From CAYXUG01 sp964468655 (GTDB lineage Bacteria > Fidelibacterota > Marinisomatia > Marinisomatales > CAYXUG01): a DNA stretch of 51,243 nt. The stretch lies in the NCBI GenBank assembly GCA_964468655.1, contig CAYXUG010000008.1:1-51243 (forward strand), in the 5' to 3' direction. Position 1 is the first letter of the stretch, and each line of letters starts with the position of its first letter. Below, piece by piece: positions 8,479 to 16,850 of this stretch. The notes beneath the pieces are model-generated. The model was not told the DNA's origin. It ran no database searches and was given only the letters and a program-made list of their open reading frames with translations. The translations under genes were made by a program, and so were the position numbers.

Positions 8479-9417
8479 ATGAAATTTTCATCGATTCTGT
8501 TAATTACATTACTTTTAATTGAAATAAATTACTCTCAAGATTTCCAAAATGACTTGACTGTTATTTCAAATAGTGGAGTTGATATTGATTTAGTTTATGG
8601 CATGTATCCTTGTGCCACAGATGGATATGATGAGGGAATTGACGAACATGGATTCACTTTTCCCGGTTCGTGGGGTGTAAATTTTATTGATACGGTAAAT
8701 TTTGAAATTTATTTTAAAATGATCAATACCAGTTCAGTTAATGAATCTAAAGAATTTTTGTTAGAACTATATTGGGGATTTGAATCAGGTATGACTATTT
8801 TCTGGGATAATCACTTGTTTCAAGATATAGGTCAGTTTATAATTGAGGATTATGTTTGGCAGGATGATTCGAGTGGTTCTTTGTTCAGTATTGATATGGC
8901 TTCACAAGATTCAGTTTATCTGGATAATCAGGATATTTTTCACTTAAAAATATTTGTAACTGCACATCCACCTAGTCGTAGTAAAACTGTCGAATCAGAT
9001 TGGAACCTTATTTCGCTTCCTTTTAATGTATCAGATTCCGATTACTTATCTCTTTTCCCCGATGCCATCCCCGGAACTCTCTACGGGTATAACGACGGCT
9101 ATCAGAATGAAAGTGAACTACTCCCGGGTAAAGGGTACTGGCTTCGGTTTCCTAATGCAGGAGAAACCACACTCACCGGTGAAGAGTTTGGCTCCATTGC
9201 TCTCAATCTCAACAGCGGTTGGAATATTATCAGCGGTGTTTCTCTTCCGGTCGCTTTTTCTGATATACTTGATCCGGGTAGTATTCTCATCCCCGACACC
9301 TTTTACAGCTACACCAGCGGCGGCTACACATCGGCAGATTCCCTCCAACCGGGGGTCGGCTATTGGGTCCGAACATCACAGACAGGAGAGATAACAATAT
9401 CATGTCAAGGGGAATAA
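8479..9417 (+). CDS. Secreted protein with tandem GWNLIS-type modules, no sorting domain
   Basis: This is a 312-residue protein with a signal peptide (MKFSSILLITLLLIEINYS) and a GGAGG ribosome site. The N-terminal half (20-170) is unrecognised. The C-terminal half holds two modules homologous to those in the protease upstream: DWNLISLPFN...GKGYWLRFP and GWNIISGVSLP...GVGYWVRTS. It ends directly after the second module and lacks the T9SS domain that follows in the protease, so it may be truncated or exported differently. Base composition changes sharply inside the gene: 8521-8580 has 17 of 60 G/C, 9301-9360 has 37 of 60. The break is near 9050, close to the start of the modules, so the gene looks like a recombinant of two sources. 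Function unknown. Confidence 0.7.
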   Translation: MKFSSILLITLLLIEINYSQDFQNDLTVISNSGVDIDLVYGMYPCATDGYDEGIDEHGFTFPGSWGVNFIDTVNFEIYFKMINTSSVNESKEFLLELYWGFESGMTIFWDNHLFQDIGQFIIEDYVWQDDSSGSLFSIDMASQDSVYLDNQDIFHLKIFVTAHPPSRSKTVESDWNLISLPFNVSDSDYLSLFPDAIPGTLYGYNDGYQNESELLPGKGYWLRFPNAGETTLTGEEFGSIALNLNSGWNIISGVSLPVAFSDILDPGSILIPDTFYSYTSGGYTSADSLQPGVGYWVRTSQTGEITISCQGE

Positions 9418-9448
9418 ATAAAATAAAATCCAAGGATTTGAGGAAATT

Positions 9449-9874
9449 ATGAATAAAAAATTTACAGTCGTAATCGTTGCAGTGGTTATTTTGGTGGTAA
9501 CCTGGGTGACCATGGGTTCCGAAGGGAAGGAAGTACCTTATGTCACCATTACAGAATTAAAGGATTCAAATCACGCAAAACCCGGAATACGCTATAGACT
9601 GGGCGGCATCGTTAAAGAGGGAACCATTCAAAAAGAGGAAGACGATCCCTTAGCACTTGCGTTTGTCCTGCAGCAGGAGGAAGAGATTCTGCCGGTGAGC
9701 TATCACAAAATTGTCCCGGACCTTTTCAAAGAAGGCGCTGAAGTCATTGTGGAAGGGTACTATGTAAAAGGGAATTTTCAGGCGGATAATCTTATGACAA
9801 AATGCGCCTCCAGATACGAGGGTGATCTCCGGGATACCCCCGGCTACGAAGGAACCAAGGAAACTTCCCTTTGA
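9449..9874 (+). CDS. ccmE: CcmE heme chaperone, CxxxY variant
   Basis: This is a 141-residue periplasmic heme chaperone anchored by one N-terminal helix (about 5-23), with an OB-fold body containing RYRLGGIVKEGTI and GAEVIVEGYY. It receives heme from CcmC and passes it to CcmF. Classical CcmE binds heme through the His of an HxxxY motif. Here the site reads LMTKCASRYEG, with Cys119 in place of His and Tyr123 kept. Such CxxxY CcmEs are known from archaea and Desulfovibrio, where the pathway works without CcmG/CcmH (system I*). The stop overlaps the start of ccmF. GGATTTGAGGA precedes the ATG. The variant agrees with the absence of ccmG and ccmH from this cluster. Confidence 0.9.
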   Translation: MNKKFTVVIVAVVILVVTWVTMGSEGKEVPYVTITELKDSNHAKPGIRYRLGGIVKEGTIQKEEDDPLALAFVLQQEEEILPVSYHKIVPDLFKEGAEVIVEGYYVKGNFQADNLMTKCASRYEGDLRDTPGYEGTKETSL

Positions 9875-11844
9875 ACCACATGGCCGTTTACGGCGGCACC
9901 ATTCTTAATTTGTCCCTCGGATTTGCTGCTCTTACCATTGCGGCGCTCTATTTTTACAACCGCACAAAAGACACACGGCTGTTTTTGGTGAGTCAGCGAT
10001 TATCACTGGTTGTTTCGTTTGGCGTGATGCTGTGTACTGTTGTTTTATTGGGAAACCTCCTTCAAAGCAATTTCGATGTGGATTATGTGGCAAAATACAC
10101 GAGTCTCGGGACGCCTACAATTTACAAATTTACCGCCCTCTGGGCGGGGCAGTCCGGTTCACTTTTGTTCTGGCTTTTTATCCTTTCAGTCTATTCGGCT
10201 GTTGTTGTTATACAGAATAGAAAAAATACATCACCCTTAATTCCCTATGTCATCGGAACACTGGCTGTGATTCAGTTATTTTTTCTTATTTTGGTGAACT
10301 ATGTGGCAAATCCGTTTCATCCCGTGGATGTGGATTTTGCCATTCAGGATGGCCTTGGACTAAACCCACTCCTCCAAAATGCCACCATGGCGATTCACCC
10401 GCCCATGCTGTATCTCGGTTATGTGGGATTTGCGGTACCATTCGCCTTTGCCGTGGGAGCCCTCATTTCCCGTCAATTGGATTCGCTATGGGTCCGCAGT
10501 ATCCGCCGGTGGACTTTGTTCACATGGCTCGCATTGGGATGTGGAATAATTCTCGGTGGCTGGTGGGCGTATCAGGAATTGGGCTGGGGCGGCTACTGGG
10601 CTTGGGACCCTGTGGAAAATGCATCCTTAATGCCGTGGTTGACAGGAACGGCATTCGTTCACAGCATTATCATTCAGGAAAAAAAGAATATGCTGAAAGT
10701 GTGGAATATGGTACTAATTCTGGTAACATTTTTGCTCTCCATTTTCGGGACATTTCTCACACGAAGCGGGATTGTATCTTCAGTTCATTCCTTTACTGAG
10801 TCTGCAATCGGACCGTTTTTTCTCGGTTTTGTTTTGCTGATTCTGGGTGCGAGTATTTATCTGCTTCTTACACGATTGAACGAATTGAAATCAGAAAAAA
10901 GGATGGAATCGTTTGTCTCCAGAGAGAGCGGATTCCTATTCAACAATGTCATTTTTGTAAGCTTATGTTTTGCTGTTTTATGGGGGACACTCTTTCCGGT
11001 AATTTCGGAAGCAATCCGCGGAACAAAAATAACGGTTGGCGCTCCCTTTTTCAATCAGTTGGCAGTTCCTATTGGAATTTTGCTTCTGCTTCTCACAGGA
11101 GTTGGACCGCTTCTGGCGTGGAAGAGGACATCCAGAAAAAGTCTCGTCCGGAATTTTTCCGTTCCCATTTCAGGGGGGTTGGGTGTATCCGGAATCGCTG
11201 CATTGTCTGGTGGTGGGTCATTTTATGTGGTAACTACATTTGGAATTATTGGCTTTGTTACCAGTGCTATTGGTCTTGAGTTTTACAGAGGTATTCGCGT
11301 TAGGGTTAAGAAATTCGGAGAAACATTTTTTACAGCTCTTGTCCGCATGGTTTCTAAAAACCGCTCCCGGTACGGTGGATATATTGTCCATATCGGGATT
11401 GTACTCATGTTTATCGGGTTTGTTGGGAAAGCATTCAGTAGTGACAAAGAATGGACCATTTCAACAGGTGAAACGGTAGAATTGAAGGGATACCGTTTTC
11501 ATCTGGCGAATGTAACTGAAGCGGAACGTTCCAATCACTATGCGTGGATTGCACATTTAGACGTAGAAAAAAATAACGAGGAACTGTTAAAGTTGATGCC
11601 TGAAAAAAGAGTCTATTTTCACACCGATCCCAATCCGGAGCGCCGCCAGCCACACAGTGAAGCAGACATTCATACCACCTGGTTGAAAGATATCTACGCT
11701 GTTTTTGGCGGAATTGATCTGGAAAATGAATTGGTGTCTCTGAAAATTATGATCAATCCGCTGGTACGGTTTGTCTGGCTGGGCGGATTGGTTCTGTTAT
11801 TCGGGACTGTTGTTGCCCTGTGGCCCTCAAAGGAGAAAATCTGA
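9871..11844 (+). CDS. ccmF: CcmF, cytochrome c heme lyase subunit
   Basis: This is a 657-residue polytopic inner-membrane protein that ligates heme from CcmE to apocytochrome c. Visible marks are WAGQSGSLLFWLF, HPPMLYLGY (His176), the WWD heme-handling loop WGGYWAWDPVENASL (near 238-252), FLTRSGIVSSVHSF and a long C-terminal periplasmic part. Length is typical of the family. Two starts are possible: TTG 9871, overlapping the ccmE stop with AAGGAA eight bases before, or ATG 9880 three codons later. Overlap and spacing mildly favour TTG. It is followed by the ribosome site of the CcmI-like gene inside its own last codons. No CcmH is encoded next to it, so the heme lyase probably works in the reduced system I* form. 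Confidence 0.93.
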   Translation: MNHMAVYGGTILNLSLGFAALTIAALYFYNRTKDTRLFLVSQRLSLVVSFGVMLCTVVLLGNLLQSNFDVDYVAKYTSLGTPTIYKFTALWAGQSGSLLFWLFILSVYSAVVVIQNRKNTSPLIPYVIGTLAVIQLFFLILVNYVANPFHPVDVDFAIQDGLGLNPLLQNATMAIHPPMLYLGYVGFAVPFAFAVGALISRQLDSLWVRSIRRWTLFTWLALGCGIILGGWWAYQELGWGGYWAWDPVENASLMPWLTGTAFVHSIIIQEKKNMLKVWNMVLILVTFLLSIFGTFLTRSGIVSSVHSFTESAIGPFFLGFVLLILGASIYLLLTRLNELKSEKRMESFVSRESGFLFNNVIFVSLCFAVLWGTLFPVISEAIRGTKITVGAPFFNQLAVPIGILLLLLTGVGPLLAWKRTSRKSLVRNFSVPISGGLGVSGIAALSGGGSFYVVTTFGIIGFVTSAIGLEFYRGIRVRVKKFGETFFTALVRMVSKNRSRYGGYIVHIGIVLMFIGFVGKAFSSDKEWTISTGETVELKGYRFHLANVTEAERSNHYAWIAHLDVEKNNEELLKLMPEKRVYFHTDPNPERRQPHSEADIHTTWLKDIYAVFGGIDLENELVSLKIMINPLVRFVWLGGLVLLFGTVVALWPSKEKI

Positions 11845-11846
11845 GT

Positions 11847-12125
11847 ATGTATTTTAGCATCATGATTTTATTGACTTTTGTTGTGATTGTTGTATTTTGC
11901 ATTCAGCCGCTTTTCTTTCCGCGAATTGCTCAGCTATCATCTTCTGACTCCACCTTAAATTCACTGAAACAGAAGAAAAAAATTCTCTACAGACAAATTA
12001 AGGAAGCGGAAATGGAATACGAAATGGGCAATCTTTCAGAAGAAGATTTTGTTCGAACACGGCAATTGCTCAAACAAGAAGTTTCGCAAATTTTAGAAAA
12101 ACAGCGAAATAACGAAAAAAATTAG
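11847..12125 (+). CDS. Small CcmI-like membrane protein
   Basis: ATG 11847 follows AAAGGAG, which lies inside the end of ccmF. The 92-residue product has one N-terminal membrane helix (MYFSIMILLTFVVIVVFCI) and a cytoplasmic coiled-coil tail with KILYRQIKEAEMEYEMGNLS and EEDFVRTRQLLKQEV. That tail matches the short N-terminal part of CcmI/CycH proteins, which normally continue into a periplasmic TPR domain that is missing here. Such short proteins are frequent in ccm clusters of non-proteobacteria. An organising role in the heme lyase complex is inferred from position. Confidence 0.65.
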   Translation: MYFSIMILLTFVVIVVFCIQPLFFPRIAQLSSSDSTLNSLKQKKKILYRQIKEAEMEYEMGNLSEEDFVRTRQLLKQEVSQILEKQRNNEKN

Positions 12126-12213
12126 CGAAATTCCTTTTACCCATTCTTCCAATCATGCAGTCCACCATTCCCCCATCTTTACAACACTCCAATTCTACAA
12201 ATTTAAATAACCC

Positions 12214-12837
12214 ATGCTAAAAATAACCGGTTTAGAAAAATCCTTCGATCACAGAAAAATCCTCAATGGCGTTAATCTTGCCATCAATAAGGGGGAAACT
12301 ATCGGTTTAATAGGGATTAATGGTGTAGGGAAAACAACACTGCTCAGAATCATGGCAGGAATCACCTCCTTTGAAAATGGAAATATCCAGAAAAACAAAA
12401 AGAAGATGCTTTACCTCGGTCATCAACCGAATCTTTATTCCGTTTTGACCGCTGAAGAGAATTTAAAGTTACTGATGAAACTTTACGGTAACTCTGTGGA
12501 TGGTGACAAACTCTCATCCGCAATGAATAAAGTTGGACTGAAGACCTTTGGGAAATTATCCATTCGGAATTTTTCAAGGGGAATGCTTCAACGATTACAG
12601 ATTGCGAAAGCATTGTTAATTGATTGGGAACTCTTGTTAATGGATGAACCGGCAGAAGGACTGGATGAATCCGGGTTACAGCTTCTTGAAACTATGATTG
12701 TAAAGTGGCAGGGCGAAAATCGATCCATGTTAATGGTTTCCCATAATAGAGAGTGGCTGAGAAAATATTGTAATAAATTAACTTTGCTGGAAAATGGAAA
12801 ATTGTCTGAAACGGAGTTGAACCAGGGTGATGATTGA
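12214..12837 (+). CDS. ccmA: CcmA, heme-release ABC transporter ATPase
   Basis: This is a 207-residue ABC ATPase of the usual CcmA length. Walker A is GINGVGKTT (34-42), the signature is FSRGM (120-124) in place of LSGGQ as is common in CcmA, Walker B is LLMDEP (141-146), and the switch His is H177. With CcmB and CcmC it powers release of holo-CcmE. No ribosome site is obvious before the ATG, and the 88-base gap after the CcmI-like gene is pyrimidine-rich with nothing else recognisable. The 3' end overlaps ccmB. Confidence 0.9.
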   Translation: MLKITGLEKSFDHRKILNGVNLAINKGETIGLIGINGVGKTTLLRIMAGITSFENGNIQKNKKKMLYLGHQPNLYSVLTAEENLKLLMKLYGNSVDGDKLSSAMNKVGLKTFGKLSIRNFSRGMLQRLQIAKALLIDWELLLMDEPAEGLDESGLQLLETMIVKWQGENRSMLMVSHNREWLRKYCNKLTLLENGKLSETELNQGDD

Positions 12838-13489
12838 CTTGTTGAAAAAAGAGTTCTTGATTGAATTCAGAAGCAAAGAAATACTGTCTTCCATGATTCT
12901 TTTCGGAATTTCGGTTGTGTTGATGTATTCCCTGGCGTTTAATCAGTCCCCGGAAATTTTCGGAAAGTTTGCACCCGGATTTGTATGGATAACATCCCTT
13001 TTTATTGCTGTTCTCGGACTTTACAGATCATACACTCTTGAAAAGGAATTTGATGCTTACGGACTGCTTCTCTCGTCACCGGTGAAACGGTCGAATATTT
13101 TCATCAGCAAATGGGTAAGCGGATTCATTTTTATTACACTGGCACAGGTGGTTATTTTTCCGGTATTCTTTCTATTTACGGGATTGGGATTTCCTTCCAA
13201 TTGGATGGTCTGGATGGGTACAATCATTCTTGTGAATACTGGGATTTCGGCTCAAGGGAGTTTTATTGCTGGTCTTGTCATGCGTGTCCGTGTGGGCGAA
13301 GTTCTCCTGCCCGTGTTGTTTTTTCCGTTGGTGTGTCCCCAGCTAATTGCTGCGGTGAAGATGACATCAGCCATAATGAATAATTTAGATTTTTCATTTT
13401 GGATAATTTGGTTGCAGATATCCATTACTTTCGCTGTAGTTTTTGGGACTGCAGGAATCCTGATATTTGAATATTTCGTGGAAGAATAA
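12830..13489 (+). CDS. ccmB: CcmB, heme-release ABC transporter permease
   Basis: This is a roughly 219-residue integral membrane protein with six predicted helices. Family features are LLKKEFLIEFRSKEILSSM at the N-terminus and FPLVCPQLIAAV near 168. It forms the CcmA2B complex with the ATPase encoded just upstream, with which it overlaps. ATG 12830 is chosen; GTG 12827 is one codon earlier in frame. The stop TAA shares its last base with the ccmC start (TAATG), so translation is coupled. Confidence 0.88.
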   Translation: MIDLLKKEFLIEFRSKEILSSMILFGISVVLMYSLAFNQSPEIFGKFAPGFVWITSLFIAVLGLYRSYTLEKEFDAYGLLLSSPVKRSNIFISKWVSGFIFITLAQVVIFPVFFLFTGLGFPSNWMVWMGTIILVNTGISAQGSFIAGLVMRVRVGEVLLPVLFFPLVCPQLIAAVKMTSAIMNNLDFSFWIIWLQISITFAVVFGTAGILIFEYFVEE

Positions 13490-14181
13490 TGATTGAACAA
13501 CCAACAACATTTTTATCCAAACAGGGAAATAAAATTCATTTCGCATTGGTTCTATTAATGTATTTGACTGGATTTTATGCTATATTAGTAATATCCCCCA
13601 TTGAACCGGATCAGCAGATGGCGCAGAAGATTTTTTATCTCCATGTACCCTCGGCCTGGACTTCATTTTTTGCCTACTTCCTGGTGATGATTTTTAGTAT
13701 TCAATTTCTGAGAACAAAAAATGCTAAGTGGGACAATTATGCTTTTGCAACCGCAGAAGTAGGGACTCTATTTTGTGCGTTTGTTCTTATCAGCGGACCT
13801 ATATGGGCAACACCTATTTGGGGAAGGGCGTGGAGTTGGGAACCGAGATTAACGACAACATTAATAATGTTTTTGGTCTATCTCGGTTATTTTATGCTGA
13901 GGCAATACGGCGGTTCCTATGAGAGAGTTTCACGGCTTGCTGCTGCCGTTGGAATAATTGCATTTCTGGATGTACCGCTGGTTTATTATTCCGTGAAGCT
14001 ATGGAGTCCGGAGGTGCAATCCCACCCACAACCGGGGATGTTTCAGCAGCCATGGGATATTGTGGGAACTTTTCTTTTTCTATTGACTACATTCATTTTT
14101 ACGTTCATATTTATGGTGAAATATAGATTACATGTATTAAATTTAAATGGTCTCCTCAAAAGGGAATCAAGTGACAGTTAA
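13489..14181 (+). CDS. ccmC: CcmC, heme handling protein loading CcmE
   Basis: This is a 230-residue six-helix membrane protein of the CcmC/CcsA superfamily. It binds heme in the WWD loop and delivers it to CcmE. The WWD-type loop reads WGRAWSWEPRLTTTL (111-125), where proteobacterial CcmC has WGTWWVWDARLTS. The axial ligands are likely His52 (LHVPSAW) and His179 (SHPQPG). It overlaps ccmB by one base and the CcmD-like gene by eleven. The altered loop (Glu-Pro for Asp-Ala) is also seen in other FCB CcmC proteins as far as I recall. Confidence 0.9.
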   Translation: MIEQPTTFLSKQGNKIHFALVLLMYLTGFYAILVISPIEPDQQMAQKIFYLHVPSAWTSFFAYFLVMIFSIQFLRTKNAKWDNYAFATAEVGTLFCAFVLISGPIWATPIWGRAWSWEPRLTTTLIMFLVYLGYFMLRQYGGSYERVSRLAAAVGIIAFLDVPLVYYSVKLWSPEVQSHPQPGMFQQPWDIVGTFLFLLTTFIFTFIFMVKYRLHVLNLNGLLKRESSDS

Positions 14182-14311
14182 ATATATTGGATATTTTATC
14201 GCAGTTTGTGTCGTCTTCTTTAGTCTGATTGCCGGATGGTTGGCGGTCAATTTTCTAAAGGAGAAAACAATTTTAAAACAATTGAATGAAAACAAAAATT
14301 CAAAAAATTAA
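14171..14311 (+). CDS. CcmD-like single-helix protein
   Basis: This 46-codon frame overlaps the end of ccmC. GTG 14171 is preceded by AAAGGGA at good spacing; ATG 14147 is an in-frame alternative. The product has one membrane helix (YIGYFIAVCVVFFSLIAGWL) and a short basic, Asn/Lys-rich tail (KEKTILKQLNENKNSKN). Size, single helix, charged tail and position after ccmC match CcmD, which helps release holo-CcmE from CcmABC. The sequence is too short for certain assignment. Confidence 0.6.
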   Translation: MTVKYIGYFIAVCVVFFSLIAGWLAVNFLKEKTILKQLNENKNSKN

Positions 14312-14325
14312 AGGTCGAAAAATTT

Positions 14326-15393
14326 ATGAGTAAAAAAATTGTACATGTTGTGGGAACAGGCACCATCGGTGAACCTCTTATCGGTCTGCTTTCCGATTAC
14401 AGGGAACCGTTGGGAATTGATGAAGTCACATTTCATAAGAATACGCCTTTGAGTTATGAAAGGGCAAAGGTTAATAACCTGGTTGCCCGGGGAGCGCGTC
14501 TTGCTGTTCATAGTCATGCCAGACAGGGTTTTATTGATATTGGACTGAACCCTGAGTTCGAAACGGAAGAAGCCATTGAACGGTCAACTGTCGTCATTGA
14601 TTGTACGCCTAAAGGTATCGGTCATGAAAATAAGCATAAGTATTATGAAAAATTTGCTTCACCCGGAAAAGGATATCTTGCCCAGGGAAGTGAAGATGGA
14701 TTCGGGTTAAAATATGCCAGAAGCATCAATGATAAAGCGCTGAAGAAAAATAATAATCAGTTTGTACAGGTAGTTTCATGCAATACACACAATATTGCAT
14801 CATTAACAAGTACCATTGCGCTCCCGGAGAGTGAAGACAATCTTTTGGAAGGTCGTTTTGTCTGTATCAGGCGGGCATCTGATATCAGCCAGACAAGCGC
14901 TTACATTCCTGCGCCTGAAGTGGGAAGACACAGCAGTGATGAATTCGGTACACACCACGCGCAAGATGCTGTTGAACTGTTCAAAACGATTGATATTAAA
15001 CCCAATTTATTTTCGTCAGCCATGAAAGTAAATTCCCAATACATGCACGTTATTTGGTTTAACATTCGATTGAAAAATTCCATTACAAAAGAGGAAGTGC
15101 TGCACCGGTTGGATTCCAATAAATTGATTGCGTTGACAGAAAAAACGAGTACCAGCTCCGTGTTCTCATTCGGGCGGGATCAGGGGCATTATGGCAGAAT
15201 CTTAAATCAGACAGTTGTTGTGGTACCTTCCATATCAGTGAATAGTGGAAAAGAAATTGTAGGATATTGCTTCACACCTCAAGATGGCAATTCGCTAATG
15301 AGCAGTATTGCCGCAACGGAATATTTTTTGTACCCCGATTCGTACGAAGAAAAAATTCAGTGCCTTTCGGACTTATTCTTTTCGGAAGTCTGA
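14326..15393 (+). CDS. Archaeal-type (type II) glyceraldehyde-3-phosphate dehydrogenase homologue
   Basis: This 355-residue NAD(P)-binding enzyme resembles the archaeal type II GAPDH family rather than the common bacterial GapA. The N-terminus carries a Rossmann loop GTGTIGEPLIGLL (10-22). DCTPKGIGHENKHKYYE corresponds to the archaeal D-x-T-P-x-G-I-G block. The catalytic Cys is in VVSCNTHNIASL (Cys152). RRASDIS and HSSDEFGTHHAQDAVE match the later phosphate-binding and His-containing regions. The reaction would be interconversion of glyceraldehyde-3-phosphate and 1,3-bisphosphoglycerate. It lies directly after the ccm cluster and before tilS, with no other glycolytic gene nearby. Transfer from archaea in the lineage is plausible. 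A changed substrate cannot be excluded, since several loops differ from my memory of archaeal enzymes. Confidence 0.68.
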   Translation: MSKKIVHVVGTGTIGEPLIGLLSDYREPLGIDEVTFHKNTPLSYERAKVNNLVARGARLAVHSHARQGFIDIGLNPEFETEEAIERSTVVIDCTPKGIGHENKHKYYEKFASPGKGYLAQGSEDGFGLKYARSINDKALKKNNNQFVQVVSCNTHNIASLTSTIALPESEDNLLEGRFVCIRRASDISQTSAYIPAPEVGRHSSDEFGTHHAQDAVELFKTIDIKPNLFSSAMKVNSQYMHVIWFNIRLKNSITKEEVLHRLDSNKLIALTEKTSTSSVFSFGRDQGHYGRILNQTVVVVPSISVNSGKEIVGYCFTPQDGNSLMSSIAATEYFLYPDSYEEKIQCLSDLFFSEV

Positions 15394-15461
15394 ATCTTTT
15401 TATTCTCATTATATTCGAACAAATTTCTCCGTTTATTTTATTCTAACTTCAATTCAATATT

Positions 15462-16850
15462 ATGGCATCAGAAAAATCACTTCTCACTAAATTTACCAAC
15501 CATCTGAAAAAGAAAAAGCTGTTTCAGTCCGGCGCCAGGGGGCTGATTGCTGTATCAGGGGGTCTGGACTCTGTCGTTCTTTTGGACTTGATGCTATATC
15601 TTTCGGAGGAATTGAACCTGTCCATTGGCGTGGCGCATTTCAACCATAATCTCAGGGGGGAAGAATCAGAATTGGATGCTCAGTTTGTGGAAAAAATGGC
15701 TCATGATTATGGACTTGAATTCCACTGTGCACATAACATAAAGGAGAAGGGTAAAGGGGAAAGCACCGAAGAATTCGCTCGAAATTCCCGTTACGAGTTT
15801 CTTCGACAGGTTATGGAGGAATATAACTATGACTGGACAACTACGGCCCACCATGCCGATGATCAAGTAGAGACTGTTTTTTTAAGAATGATTTCCGGTT
15901 CCGGGGTTAGTGGTCTGCGGGGAATTCCTGAAGTGAACAATAAGTTAATCAGACCCTTGCTGACGTTTACAAGAGAACAAATTCAAACGTATGCTGATGA
16001 AAGAGAATTAAATTACAGAACCGACAGTTCCAATGATGATATTACCATTCAGCGAAACTTCTTTCGGCATAAAATCGCCGGACTGGTGAAAGAATTGAAT
16101 CCAGGAATTCACAAAAGTATCAAGAGATTGACCGATAATTTGGATGAATTAGAAGATTTTATGGAAAGTCCTGTCAACGAATTAATGAATGGTATTGTTG
16201 AGAGAACACCAGAAAATTTAACAGTTCCAGTTTCTAAATTGGAAGCACACCCCATGCTGATTCAAAAACGCCTGATTCAAAAACTTTTAGGTATTGATTT
16301 GAATTGGCGCCATCACACATGGGATAATCTGGAATCATTTCTTCGGAAAAGTCAAACAGGCGATTTTTTAGAACTACCGGGCGGAGTTAAGATTTTGAGG
16401 AATAGAGATAAGTTTATTTTGGAGAAATCATCCAAAAAACCTATAAAAGAAAATATTCAGTTCAAGATTAATTCTGTGGAAAAAACTTTTGTGAAGGTTG
16501 GGGAATTTGAATTGACTCTTCATAAAAAGCAGAATTTCACCAACTTTTCAAATGATGTTTGCAGAGAAACTGTAAATATTGATTCCCTTTTAAATGAACC
16601 ATTAATCCTCAGGTTATGGCAGCCGGGAGATAACATGATTCCACTGGGAATGAATCAATTTAAAAAAGTAAGTGATATCCTGATTGATCGAAAAATAGAC
16701 CGGTTTCAAAAAGAACGCCAATATGTATTAAAAAAAGGTGATGAAACTGTCTGGTTATGCGGTGTTGTTCTTGATAATCGATTCAGGATAACAGACAAAA
16801 CAGATTCGGCAGGAGAATTACAATGGAATAGAGCAGGAAATTTATTGTGA
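15462..16850 (+). CDS. tilS: tRNA(Ile)-lysidine synthase TilS
   Basis: This 462-residue cytoplasmic enzyme converts the wobble cytidine of the CAU-anticodon tRNA-Ile to lysidine, using ATP and lysine. The PP-loop is AVSGGLDSVVLL (30-41, SGGLDS at 32-37). Further family blocks are VAHFNHNLRG, TAHHADDQVETVFLR and RPLL near 160. The C-terminal TilS domain (about 380-450) has LRLWQPGDNMIPLGM. Its stop overlaps the GTG start of hpt (GTGA). The tilS-hpt-ftsH order is conserved in many bacteria, including Bacillus, and supports the call. Confidence 0.93.
   Translation: MASEKSLLTKFTNHLKKKKLFQSGARGLIAVSGGLDSVVLLDLMLYLSEELNLSIGVAHFNHNLRGEESELDAQFVEKMAHDYGLEFHCAHNIKEKGKGESTEEFARNSRYEFLRQVMEEYNYDWTTTAHHADDQVETVFLRMISGSGVSGLRGIPEVNNKLIRPLLTFTREQIQTYADERELNYRTDSSNDDITIQRNFFRHKIAGLVKELNPGIHKSIKRLTDNLDELEDFMESPVNELMNGIVERTPENLTVPVSKLEAHPMLIQKRLIQKLLGIDLNWRHHTWDNLESFLRKSQTGDFLELPGGVKILRNRDKFILEKSSKKPIKENIQFKINSVEKTFVKVGEFELTLHKKQNFTNFSNDVCRETVNIDSLLNEPLILRLWQPGDNMIPLGMNQFKKVSDILIDRKIDRFQKERQYVLKKGDETVWLCGVVLDNRFRITDKTDSAGELQWNRAGNLL

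Noticed and set aside
12126..12213. Small gene or RNA between the CcmI-like gene and ccmA
   Set aside because: The gap is a pyrimidine-rich, low-complexity stretch without an open frame or stable fold that I can see.
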